Shown here: positions 7,485-15,140 of the stretch, in pieces | How positions within the stretch are numbered: the first letter of the stretch is position 1 | Layout: every line of letters starts with the position of its first letter | Assembly: GCA_017531795.1 (NCBI GenBank) | Contig: JAFXKH010000054.1 | Location: forward strand, 1 to 35,167 | DNA: 35,167 bases | Origin: Clostridia bacterium | GTDB lineage: Bacteria > Bacillota > Clostridia > Christensenellales > Pumilibacteraceae | Reading direction: 5' to 3' | The notes under the pieces: generated by a model | What the model was told of the DNA's origin: nothing | The model's database searches: none | The model's input: only the letters and a program-made list of their open reading frames with translations | Made by a program: the position numbers and the translations under genes

Positions 7485-8318
7485 ATGGACATAAATCAAG
7501 CAAAAGACCGCTTTTCCAACGCTTTCAAAAAAGTGGAAAACGCGCGCATAATGAAATCGCAGGTCAACGACTTTGCCGTAAAGTTCAAATATCCGATCTT
7601 TATGCTCGTTTGCCTTGCCGTTATTACTGCGCTCGTTGTATTTCAAGTTATTGCGAAACAGTTTGATCTGATATATATCATCAGTGAGTGCGTGATAATA
7701 TCTTTTCTCATAGCGTTAATTGTTCTGCTCGCTATAAGCTGGAAGGTAAATTTACAAAACGCGACTTGCGCCGAGATTATCGACTATTACGTCAAGGACG
7801 GCAAGAAATGCGTATGTTCTTCTTTGCCCAACGGTAATTATAAGGTAGAGTGGGATAAGGCGAAATTTTTTTTTACAAAAAAAGACGAAGCAGAACTGTT
7901 TGAGAGTTGCGATAAGGACTACACTCCTTTCGTGTATAAAAAGGTGAGAGGTCACGCGCGCAATTACGCTCTTCTTGACTTAGAAGCATTGCTTGCGACT
8001 TTCTTTGAGGGCGCAACCGTAACCGAAGCGACGGAAGAATACGTTACGCTGTCCAGCGGTTTTACTTTCTTCGATAGTGACGGCGTTTTGACTAAGTTCG
8101 AAATAAACGGTATGTACAGCGAGTGTTTTGAGAACAACTTTCCGCTTTACGCCCCTTTGTCCGTCAGTAAGAGTTATAAATTCACCTACGAATTTACCGA
8201 GATCAATAAAAGCGGTTATAAAATGATTCTTCCCGAAATCGTGCGAGTGGCGTGCGACTATTATCTTTTGCCTCTTCCCGATATTACGGGCGTTTACGTT
8301 GAAAATAATAAAAAATAG
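7485..8318 (+). CDS. Hypothetical two-helix membrane protein
   Basis: The product is 277 aa and not recognised. It has a ~35-residue cytoplasmic basic/helical start, two adjacent membrane helices (about residues 36-57 and 63-85), and a ~190-residue soluble C-terminal domain. That domain is rich in aromatic residues and predicted beta strands, for example KKCVCSSLPNGNYKVEWDKA and a later LSSGFTFFDSDGVLTKFE. Topology suggests both ends are on the same side of the membrane. It sits 21 bases after hisF and 9 bases before gltX, so it is likely part of the same transcript, but no function follows from this. The start has only a weak purine-rich ribosome-binding site. Confidence 0.7.
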   Translation: MDINQAKDRFSNAFKKVENARIMKSQVNDFAVKFKYPIFMLVCLAVITALVVFQVIAKQFDLIYIISECVIISFLIALIVLLAISWKVNLQNATCAEIIDYYVKDGKKCVCSSLPNGNYKVEWDKAKFFFTKKDEAELFESCDKDYTPFVYKKVRGHARNYALLDLEALLATFFEGATVTEATEEYVTLSSGFTFFDSDGVLTKFEINGMYSECFENNFPLYAPLSVSKSYKFTYEFTEINKSGYKMILPEIVRVACDYYLLPLPDITGVYVENNKK

Positions 8319-8327
8319 GAATAGATT

Positions 8328-9797
8328 ATGAAAAAAATAAGAACGAGATTTGCACCCTCCCCGACGGGATATCTTCACATAGGCGGTATGCGTACCGCCC
8401 TTTACGCCTATCTGTTTGCAAAGCAGAAAGGTGGCGACTTTATTCTCCGCCTTGAAGATACGGATAGGGAACGCTTGGTTGACGATGCGGCAACGCGTAT
8501 TTACGATTCAATGAAAGAAGCGGGACTTGTATACGACGAAGGTCCGGACGTGGGCGGTGACTACGGTCCGTACGTACAGTCCGAACGCCGTGATTTATAT
8601 ACGGAGTACGCCAATCGTCTTATAGAAAGCGGTGATGCGTACTACTGTTTCTGCACGAAAGAGCGTTTGGATGAAATGCACAAGGGCGGAGCAACCAAAT
8701 ACGATAAACACTGTATGCGTTTGCCCCTTGATGAGGCGAAAAAAAGAGTGGCGTCAGGCGAGCCTTACGTTATTCGTCAGAACGTGCCGACGAGTGGGGA
8801 ATACACCTTTCACGACCACGTTTTCGGGGACGTAACAGTACCTTACGCCGACCTTGAAGACAACGTTCTTATAAAAAGCGACGGACTGCCGACTTACAAC
8901 TTCGCAAACGTCGTAGACGATCACCTTATGGGCATAACGCACGTTATCCGTGGCGTTGAATATCTTTCGTCTACGCCCAAATACGACCTCTTGTACCGCG
9001 CGCTCGGTTGGGAACCCCCTGAGTATATACATCTTCAACCCATAATGCGCGATGCTCAGCATAAACTTTCCAAGCGTTACGGCGCGGCAAGTTATAAGGA
9101 TTTTATCAATAAAGGGTACTTGAAGGATGCTATCGTAAACTATATCGCTCTTCTCGGTTGGAGTCCCAAAGATAATACCGAGAAATTCGATATGAATTAT
9201 ATGCTCGAAAACTTCTCGCTTGACGGACTTTCCCGTTCACCCTCTATCTTTGACGAAGCAAAACTCCGTTGGCTTAACGGCGTATATATCAAAGAACTAA
9301 GCGAAGAAGAGTTTTATCAGTACGCGTTGCCGTTTATGGAACAGGTGGAGTATCTTAAAGGCTATGACCTGAAATACCTTGCAGGGCTTCTTCATTCCAG
9401 ATGCGAGTCTTTCGCTGACGTGGGTGACAGTAAATACTTTACCGAAATGCGTACCGACCTTGATTTGTCAACCAACCTTACCGAGTTTTTGACCAAGTTC
9501 GATTCGCTTACTCCCGACCTTTTCGTCCACGCGAAGAATAAGACGAACGCAGACGTGGCAAAAGATATGCTCCCCGACCTTATACGCCTTACGGAAGAAA
9601 ACTACGGTGAAAACTTATATCCTGCCTTAGAGCAGTACGCCGTTAGCAAAGGAGTAAAGAAAGGCGCGGTACTTTGGGTGTACCGCATAGCGATTACCGC
9701 ATCTCCCGTTACTCCGGGAGGAGCAACCGAAATGGCGACGTTGCTGGGTAAAGAAGAAACGCTCCGCCGTTTGAACGTGGCTCTCGGCAAACTCTGA
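8328..9797 (+). CDS. gltX: Glutamyl-tRNA synthetase
   Basis: Class I aminoacyl-tRNA synthetase charging tRNA-Glu (and possibly tRNA-Gln in lineages using the amidotransferase route). The product is 489 aa, the usual length. The HIGH-type motif is in APSPTGYLHIGGMRTALY near residues 9-24. The KMSKS-equivalent is AQHKLSKRYG near residue 247. The catalytic domain GLPTYNFANVVDDHLMGITH is well preserved, and the C-terminal third is the helical anticodon-binding domain. ATG 8328 has AGGA seven bases upstream. Confidence 0.97.
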   Translation: MKKIRTRFAPSPTGYLHIGGMRTALYAYLFAKQKGGDFILRLEDTDRERLVDDAATRIYDSMKEAGLVYDEGPDVGGDYGPYVQSERRDLYTEYANRLIESGDAYYCFCTKERLDEMHKGGATKYDKHCMRLPLDEAKKRVASGEPYVIRQNVPTSGEYTFHDHVFGDVTVPYADLEDNVLIKSDGLPTYNFANVVDDHLMGITHVIRGVEYLSSTPKYDLLYRALGWEPPEYIHLQPIMRDAQHKLSKRYGAASYKDFINKGYLKDAIVNYIALLGWSPKDNTEKFDMNYMLENFSLDGLSRSPSIFDEAKLRWLNGVYIKELSEEEFYQYALPFMEQVEYLKGYDLKYLAGLLHSRCESFADVGDSKYFTEMRTDLDLSTNLTEFLTKFDSLTPDLFVHAKNKTNADVAKDMLPDLIRLTEENYGENLYPALEQYAVSKGVKKGAVLWVYRIAITASPVTPGGATEMATLLGKEETLRRLNVALGKL

Positions 9798-9847
9798 AAA
9801 ACCAAACGATATTCTGAAAACGAAAAGAAAAGTCTTATTTTTTCAAA

Positions 9848-10609
9848 GTGAATAATAACAGATTAACATTCAAAACGGGCTTTCGGGATGCAATTCCGAT
9901 TGCCCTTGGATATTTTGCCGTGTCGATGACCTTTGGCGTGGCAACGGTAGGGTATGGCTTTCCGTCGTGGTCGGCTATACTCGTATCGTTGACAAACTTT
10001 ACGGGATCGGGACAGGCTCTCGGCGTGCAACTTCTGGCAGTTTCAACGACTACTTTGTTGGAACTGTTTGTCGCTATGCTCATAATAAACGTGCGGTACG
10101 CGCTTATGAGCGTGACGGTTGCCCAACTGCTCTCGCCCAAAGTAACGCTTTTGCAACGGTTCGTAATTGCTTTTGGCGTAACGGACGAGAACTTTGCCGT
10201 TGCCGTCAGCAGACGAAAAGAACTGACTTTTTCTTACCTTATGGGCTTGGAAATAACTGCGTTTATCGGTTGGATAGGCGGTACGATAGTCGGCGCGTTG
10301 GTGGGTGACGTACTGCCCGAAGTCGTTATGACGGCGTTTGGCATAGCCTTGCCCGCAATGTTCGTGGCGATAGTGCTTCCGCCCTGCCGTCACTCCAAGG
10401 CAATTACTGTTGTCGTTTTGATTGCGGTGGCAATGAGTTGCGCCTTTTATTATATCCCTGGACTTAACTTACTCAGTAAAGGCTGGGTATACGTCATTTG
10501 CGGAGTAGTTTCCGCCATTATAGGCGCGTTACTTTTTCCCGTTAAAGAGGACGGAGAAAACGACGGTGGTGAAGGGCAAGAAAAAACGGAAAAGGAGAAT
10601 AGCGTATGA
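9848..10609 (+). CDS. azlC: Branched-chain amino acid exporter, large subunit (AzlC family)
   Basis: The product is 253 aa and polytopic. The N-terminal FKTGFRDAIPIALGYFAVSM and the TNFTGSGQALGVQLLA segment are typical of AzlC/YgaZ, the large subunit of two-component branched-chain amino acid exporters. It works with the small subunit encoded immediately downstream. The best start is GTG 9848, which places the family N-terminus correctly, but no Shine-Dalgarno precedes it, so the start is less certain than the gene. A charged tail (EDGENDGGEGQEKTEKENSV) ends the protein. Confidence 0.9.
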   Translation: MNNNRLTFKTGFRDAIPIALGYFAVSMTFGVATVGYGFPSWSAILVSLTNFTGSGQALGVQLLAVSTTTLLELFVAMLIINVRYALMSVTVAQLLSPKVTLLQRFVIAFGVTDENFAVAVSRRKELTFSYLMGLEITAFIGWIGGTIVGALVGDVLPEVVMTAFGIALPAMFVAIVLPPCRHSKAITVVVLIAVAMSCAFYYIPGLNLLSKGWVYVICGVVSAIIGALLFPVKEDGENDGGEGQEKTEKENSV

Positions 10610-10986
10610 ATATTCTATCCTCCTCAATGCCCATACCCGTTGATAAACTTCTTATCGGTATACTTATTATGGCAGGGGTGACCTATCTTTGCCGTGTGCT
10701 GACACTCGTGCTCGTCCGCAAAAAAATCAAGAACCGTTTTTTCCGTTCGATATTGACCTATCTGCCTTTCGGAGTGCTGTCGGCAATGGTCTTTCCCGAA
10801 ATAATTTATTCCACGTCCAGCGGTGGCGTAATCGTATCGTCCGCCGTACTGATAGCCACGGTATGTGGGACGATAGTGGCGATAATCCTTTCGCTTTTCA
10901 AACGCGGACTGTTTACCGTAACAATGTCTACCACCGCAACCGTCCTCGTATTAATACTGATTTTACGCGCAATGGGGCTGAATTAG
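10606..10986 (+). CDS. azlD: Branched-chain amino acid exporter, small subunit (AzlD family)
   Basis: The product is 126 aa with four predicted membrane helices. It contains VTYLCRVLTLVLVRKKIKNR followed by FLRSxLxYxPxxVLxAMVFPE-like sequence (SILTYLPFGVLSAMVFPEI), characteristic of AzlD. It partners AzlC. The ATG overlaps the azlC stop (ATGA) and has a good AAGGAG ribosome-binding site, so translation is coupled. Confidence 0.92.
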   Translation: MNILSSSMPIPVDKLLIGILIMAGVTYLCRVLTLVLVRKKIKNRFFRSILTYLPFGVLSAMVFPEIIYSTSSGGVIVSSAVLIATVCGTIVAIILSLFKRGLFTVTMSTTATVLVLILILRAMGLN

Positions 10987-11040
10987 AGTGGGAAATTTGC
11001 CAATATAACCGCAATTTATAAAAATCGTAGCAAAATGCTT

Positions 11041-11068
11041 TACTTTATCGCTTTATTATGATAAAGTA
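11041..11068 (+). promoter_or_regulatory. Nine-base inverted repeat upstream of the amino acid ABC operon
   Basis: TACTTTATC (11041-11049) and GATAAAGTA (11060-11068) form a perfect 9-bp inverted repeat with a 10-base spacer in the AT-rich 115-base gap after azlD. It overlaps plausible but weak promoter elements (TTTACT at 11039, TATAGT at 11067) and ends 33 bases before the binding-protein start. It could be an operator or an mRNA hairpin. Confidence 0.45.
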
Positions 11069-11101
11069 TAGTCGAAATAATATTTATTTGGAGAATAAAA
11101 C

Positions 11102-11914
11102 ATGAAGAAATTAATCGCAGTATTGATCGCAAGTCTTATGCTTGTGGTAACGTGCATCGGCTTTACCGCTTGCGGTAAGACTCTCAAAGGTTTTGATATT
11201 GATCTTGCAAAAGCAGTGGCGGATGACCTTGGTGTAAAAGTAGAATTCCAACTTATAAACTGGAACGCAAAAGAAACCGAACTTTCGAGTAAGAATATTG
11301 ACCTTATCTGGAATGGGCTTACCATCAATGAGGGAAGATTGGAACAGTTCAGTATAAGCACTCCTTATATGAATAACAAGCAAGTAGCGGTTATTCGTAA
11401 GACGGATGCGAATAAATATACGAACGAAAACACTATCAAGAGCGCAAAGGTTACGGCTGAAAAGGGAAGCGCAGGAGAAGGAATTGCTCAAGAAAAATTT
11501 GCAAGTACTTACACGGGCGTAAACGCTCAGGCAGACGCATTGCTTGAAGTAAGTTCAGGAACTTCTGACGTTGCGATTATAGACTCTATTATGGCAGGAT
11601 ATTATACCAGTTCGGGTGATTTCAAGGAGAAACTTATGGTAATTCCCGATTTGGTTTTTGCTACCGAGCAATACGGTATCGCAGCGCGTAAAGCAGATAC
11701 GGGAGTGACTGACAAAATCAATACGTCACTTGCTAAGTTGTATAAAAACGGAACCATTAGACAAATAGCGACAACTTATGGTCTTCAAAACGAAATCGTT
11801 GACTGTGGAAATTACGTTTCTACGGGAGCAACCGCAGGTTGGGATTATATTCAATCACAGGGTAAGATTATTATCGGATATACTTTATTCGCGCCCATTG
11901 CTTTTGAAGAATAA
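11102..11914 (+). CDS. Amino acid ABC transporter substrate-binding lipoprotein, apparently circularly permuted
   Basis: The product is 270 aa. A lipoprotein signal peptide ends in GFTAC (lipid-modified Cys24, codon at 11171). The core matches polar amino acid-binding proteins of the SBP_bac_3 family: GFDIDLAKAVADDLG, then DLIWNGLTINEGRLEQFS, PYMNNKQVAVI, a GSAGE loop, SGTSDVAIID and a final Lys-Tyr-Gly region. In this family the first beta strand and ligand loop (DYI...GKIIIG...F.P..F) precede GFDIDL. Here that segment is absent after Cys24 and instead forms the last 36 codons (11804-11911), beginning CGNYVS, itself like the residues after a lipobox. The order therefore looks circularly permuted. 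Downstream are the permease and ATPase genes. GGAG precedes the ATG. Confidence 0.85.
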   Translation: MKKLIAVLIASLMLVVTCIGFTACGKTLKGFDIDLAKAVADDLGVKVEFQLINWNAKETELSSKNIDLIWNGLTINEGRLEQFSISTPYMNNKQVAVIRKTDANKYTNENTIKSAKVTAEKGSAGEGIAQEKFASTYTGVNAQADALLEVSSGTSDVAIIDSIMAGYYTSSGDFKEKLMVIPDLVFATEQYGIAARKADTGVTDKINTSLAKLYKNGTIRQIATTYGLQNEIVDCGNYVSTGATAGWDYIQSQGKIIIGYTLFAPIAFEE

Positions 11915-11934
11915 ACAAAAATAAAAACGAACTT

Positions 11935-11968
11935 GAATATTGCCTTGCGATAATGCAAGGCAATATTC
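11935..11968 (+). terminator. Hairpin between binding-protein and permease genes
   Basis: A perfect 14-bp stem (11935-11948 with 11955-11968) with a 6-base loop and no U-tract. In binding-protein operons such hairpins commonly protect the upstream mRNA or attenuate read-through, so that the binding protein is made in excess over the membrane components. That role is inferred here. Confidence 0.65.
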
Positions 11969-11986
11969 GGTCAAAAAGGAGAACTC

Positions 11987-12634
11987 TTGACTTTTCTCGA
12001 CGTTACAATAGAACTTCTGATTGCTTGTGGCTATACGTTAGGCATATTTGGAATAACACTTGTATTTTCAATTCCACTTGGCTTAATTTTTAGTTTTTTG
12101 TCAAGAAGTAAAATAAAAGTAGTTCGCATAATAATGCGAGTATTGATTTGGATTATTCGTGGGACACCGCTTATGCTCCAAATCATTGTAGTTTTTTACG
12201 TACCAGGTCTTGTTTTCAGCATGCCCATGCGTAACAGAATGCTTGCCGTAAGTATTGCTTTCGTAATAAACTACGCCGCTTACTTTTGCGAGATATTCCG
12301 AGGTGGAATTGAATCAATTTCGGTTGGTCAATACGAAGCCTGTCAAGTACTTGGACTTACAAAAGCGCAAACTTTTTTCAAAGTAATTTTACCGCAAGTA
12401 ATAAAGCGTATCGTTCCGCCAATGAGTAATGAAATAATAACGCTTGTAAAAGACACGTCGCTTGCAAATATTATAGGCATAGGTGAAATTATTTTGACGG
12501 CAAAAGAAATCGTATCAGTACACGCTATTATTTGGCCACTGTTCTATACCGCGGTGTTCTATTTAATAATGTGTGGTATACTCACTATTGTTTTCAGAAA
12601 AATCGAGAAAAAACTCGACTATTACAAGGGGTGA
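11987..12634 (+). CDS. Amino acid ABC transporter permease (HisM/GlnP type)
   Basis: The product is 215 aa with about five membrane helices, the standard size for a polar amino acid permease. Visible motifs are IIRGTPLMLQIIVVFYVPGL and the ATPase-coupling EAA loop, YEACQVLGLTKAQTFFKVIL, near residue 124. It forms a homodimeric channel with the ATPase encoded next. The start is TTG 11987, with AAAAAGGAG five bases before it. The gene is more AT-rich than most neighbours, as is the binding-protein gene. Confidence 0.95.
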   Translation: MTFLDVTIELLIACGYTLGIFGITLVFSIPLGLIFSFLSRSKIKVVRIIMRVLIWIIRGTPLMLQIIVVFYVPGLVFSMPMRNRMLAVSIAFVINYAAYFCEIFRGGIESISVGQYEACQVLGLTKAQTFFKVILPQVIKRIVPPMSNEIITLVKDTSLANIIGIGEIILTAKEIVSVHAIIWPLFYTAVFYLIMCGILTIVFRKIEKKLDYYKG

Positions 12635-12637
12635 TTT

Positions 12638-13465
12638 ATGGCGGTACTTGAAGTTGTAAATCTGAAAAAGCGCTTTGGAAACTTAGAAGTTCTGAAAGGT
12701 ATTGATTTTTCCATGGAAAAGGGCGAAGTACTTGCCGTAATAGGTTCAAGCGGGGGCGGAAAAACCACGCTTTTGAGAAGCCTTACTTTCCTTGAACGTA
12801 TAGAACAGGGTAAGATTATCGTAGACGGCGAAGAAATCGTCAGCGAAGCAGAGTTTCCTGTAAAAGCAAAAAAACTGAAAAAAGGCGAGACTGCGCCCGA
12901 AGCGCGTACGGAAGTCCGTTCGGTATATCCCAAAGACGAAGAACTGCGTATAAAAGGTCTGAAAATGGGCTTGGTATTCCAGGACTTCAATCTTTTTCCG
13001 CAGTATAGCGTACTCGGCAATCTTACGCTTGCGCCTATGCTCGTACAGAAAAAGACCAAAGAAGAAGCGACGGTAATCGCCGAGGAAATGCTGGAAAAAG
13101 TTGGACTTATCGACAAGCGTGATGCGTATCCTTATCAACTTTCGGGCGGACAAAAACAGCGTGTGGCGATAGCGCGCGCCTTGTGTATGAATCCGTCCAT
13201 ACTTTGTTTTGACGAGCCGACGAGCGCGCTCGATCCTGAACTCACTCTTGAAGTTCTTAAAGTAATAGCGTCGCTTAAAAAACAGGGCGTAACCATGCTT
13301 ATAGTTACGCACGAAATAGAGTTTGCGCGCGACGTCGCGGACACGGTAATCTTCCTTGATAAAGGCTTGATTATAGAGAAAGGCAATGCGAAGGACGTTA
13401 TTGACAATCCTCAGACGGACAGAGCAAAAGAGTTCCTTCACAAAATAAGCAGTATAGAAGACTGA
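12638..13465 (+). CDS. Amino acid ABC transporter ATP-binding protein (GlnQ type)
   Basis: The product is 275 aa. Walker A is GSSGGGKTT near residue 36 (a Gly where Ser is commoner), the Q-loop is in LVFQDFNLFPQ, the signature is LSGGQKQRVAIARAL near 168, Walker B is ILCFDEPTSALD, and the switch His is in VTHEIEF. Between the second strand and the Q-loop there is a ~30-residue Lys/Glu-rich insertion (about residues 65-105) compared with short GlnQ proteins, which accounts for its greater length. It begins three bases after the permease stop and completes the transporter operon. Confidence 0.96.
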   Translation: MAVLEVVNLKKRFGNLEVLKGIDFSMEKGEVLAVIGSSGGGKTTLLRSLTFLERIEQGKIIVDGEEIVSEAEFPVKAKKLKKGETAPEARTEVRSVYPKDEELRIKGLKMGLVFQDFNLFPQYSVLGNLTLAPMLVQKKTKEEATVIAEEMLEKVGLIDKRDAYPYQLSGGQKQRVAIARALCMNPSILCFDEPTSALDPELTLEVLKVIASLKKQGVTMLIVTHEIEFARDVADTVIFLDKGLIIEKGNAKDVIDNPQTDRAKEFLHKISSIED

Positions 13466-13468
13466 TAA

Positions 13469-14224
13469 ATGGCAGAAGAGCAGACACAATCGACGAGATT
13501 CGGTTTATCCTCCTTCGTCTTAAAAATTATCGCGCTTCTCACGATGACGGCAGACCATATCGGGTACTTGCTGTTTCCGTCCGAAACGTGGCTCAGAATA
13601 ATCGGAAGACTTGCTTTTCCGATTTTTGCCTTTGTACTTGCCGAAGGTTGCAGATTTACCAAACGTCCCTTGCGCCGTTTTCTTACGATAGCCGTTCTCG
13701 GCGTGATTTGCGAGATAGTATACGATATATATTCACAAAGTTTTTACGGCAATATTCTCTTGCAACTGTCTTTCAGTGTAGGACTTCTTATGCTTTTGAA
13801 AGAGAGTAAAAAAGGCTTTTTCGGAGAAACTCCCGACTATGCGAAAGGCTGGATTTTTCTCTTTCTGTTCGGTGTCGGGATTGCAGGCACAGCGGTATTC
13901 TGTCATTATTTAAGCCTTGATTACGGTTTCGTCGGCGTACTCGTTCCCGTAATCGTGGGAATAGTGGACTTCAAAGGTACTCGTCCGCCTGAATTTCTTT
14001 CCGCGCTCGACAACTTTATCGTACGCTTATTCTTGTTGGCGTTTGCCTTAATGCTCCTTTGTATTCAACCTACGAGCGCGTCATATCAACCCTGGTGCTT
14101 TCTTGCTCTCGTACCCATCGCGCTTTATAACGGTAAAGCAGGCAAGATAAAACTCAAATATTTTTTCTATCTGTATTACCCTTTGCATTTATTGGCAATA
14201 GCAGGTATCGCAATGCTTTTATAA
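13469..14224 (+). CDS. TraX-family membrane protein
   Basis: The product is 251 aa and polytopic with about eight helices. The N-terminal LKIIALLTMTADHIGYLLFP and LRIIGRLAFPIFAFVLAEGC are characteristic of the TraX family, named after the F-pilin acetylase and related to other multi-pass acyltransferases. Chromosomal copies in Bacillota are common and their substrate is unknown; nothing here indicates conjugation. It starts three bases after the ABC ATPase gene, so it is co-transcribed with the transporter, although a functional link is not established. Confidence 0.9.
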   Translation: MAEEQTQSTRFGLSSFVLKIIALLTMTADHIGYLLFPSETWLRIIGRLAFPIFAFVLAEGCRFTKRPLRRFLTIAVLGVICEIVYDIYSQSFYGNILLQLSFSVGLLMLLKESKKGFFGETPDYAKGWIFLFLFGVGIAGTAVFCHYLSLDYGFVGVLVPVIVGIVDFKGTRPPEFLSALDNFIVRLFLLAFALMLLCIQPTSASYQPWCFLALVPIALYNGKAGKIKLKYFFYLYYPLHLLAIAGIAMLL

Positions 14225-14252
14225 ATAATAGTTATAACCGCTATCAAATCAA

Positions 14253-14277
14253 AAACGCCTCGATTTTCGGGGCGTTT
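14253..14277. terminator. Bidirectional terminator between traX-like gene and HAD gene
   Basis: A GC-rich stem of 11 pairs (one G-U) with a 3-base loop, AAACGCC...GGCGTTT. An A-run lies on one side and a T-run on the other, and it sits between two convergent genes. Confidence 0.8.
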
Positions 14278-14291
14278 AAGTTATATTGTTA

Positions 14292-15008
14292 TTATTTTAA
14301 GGCAGGCAGATTTTTTACAAATTCATAAAACTCGTTTTCCTTTCCTTCAAAGTCGGGAGTAAACTTTCCGCTACCGTCATCTATCGGCGTATCAGTAAGA
14401 TAATACGCCGTCATACCGACTTCTTTACCTGCGTGAATGTCTTCTCTTTTGTCGTTGCCGACGACGAGCGTTTCTTCCGTCTTGAAGTCCAAGCGATTAA
14501 GAGCCTCGATAAAAAATCCCACCGACGGTTTTGCAAAAGAAGAAGTTTCGTACGAAGTGACGAGTTCAAAATTCTTTGGATTATGTCCGCCCCAAATCAA
14601 GCGTTTTTCGATGGCGAGCAAGGGGAAAAGCGGATTGGTCGTGACGGCAAGGCGATACCCTTTTTTTATCAACAATTCCACCGCTTGGGGCATTATCGTT
14701 TTTTTACCCACCAATGAAATCAGTTCGTCATAAGCGGTTTCATAAAAATCGCCCATAGTGTCTTCCAAATCCGCCGAGCGTATAATCCCAGAATTATCAA
14801 TAAAACGAAAAAATACGTCGCGATTAGTCTGCGCTCCGTCGTTTTTAAGCATTGCAACAACGCCCTCAAAGATAGTTTTTACGAGGTCTGCTCCGTCTGC
14901 GCGGTAGGAAAACTTTTTCAGCAATAAGTTTTTATAGGGCGGAAGAAATGTAGATGGATTGCAATCTATCAAAGTTCCGTCCATATCGAAAAATACGTTT
15001 TTTATCAT
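14292..15008 (-). CDS. HAD-superfamily hydrolase
   Basis: The product is 238 aa from the ATG at 15008; an extension upstream in the same frame lacks family similarity. HAD motif I is FFDMDGTLID near residue 6, motif II is VTTNP near 125, motif III is the Lys in FAKPSVGFF, and motif IV is VVGNDKREDIHAGKEVGM. A helical cap lies between motifs I and II. Such enzymes are phosphatases acting on small phosphorylated metabolites; the substrate cannot be assigned. Upstream on the minus strand are GGAG and TATAAT, with TATAAT ending six bases before the ATG, so either SD-led or leaderless initiation is possible. A three-codon ATG-TTA-GTA-TGA overlaps the start. Confidence 0.88.
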   Translation of the reverse strand: MIKNVFFDMDGTLIDCNPSTFLPPYKNLLLKKFSYRADGADLVKTIFEGVVAMLKNDGAQTNRDVFFRFIDNSGIIRSADLEDTMGDFYETAYDELISLVGKKTIMPQAVELLIKKGYRLAVTTNPLFPLLAIEKRLIWGGHNPKNFELVTSYETSSFAKPSVGFFIEALNRLDFKTEETLVVGNDKREDIHAGKEVGMTAYYLTDTPIDDGSGKFTPDFEGKENEFYEFVKNLPALK

Positions 15009-15111
15009 ACTAACATTATACTCCTTTTTTTTGACAATTGAAAGCAAAATTAGTCACTATTTTTCAACAATCGGCATAATTAAAATAACGGCAGGTAATA
15101 CCCAAAAATAC

Positions 15112-15140
15112 TTGAAAAATTTTCGCTAACGGAGTATAAT
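15112..15140 (+). promoter_or_regulatory. Possible promoter abutting the murB start
   Basis: TTGAAA (15112-15117), 17 bp, TATAAT (15135-15140). The -10 box touches the ATG at 15141, so +1 would fall near 15147, inside the annotated gene; an in-frame ATG at 15156 would then be used. Alternatively GGAG (15131-15134) is a Shine-Dalgarno for ATG 15141 and the TATAAT is coincidental. Confidence 0.4.

Noticed and set aside
12746..13489. 247-aa minus-strand frame opposite the ABC ATPase gene
   Set aside because: Antisense shadow of a clearly conserved ATPase; no similarity to known families and no start signals.
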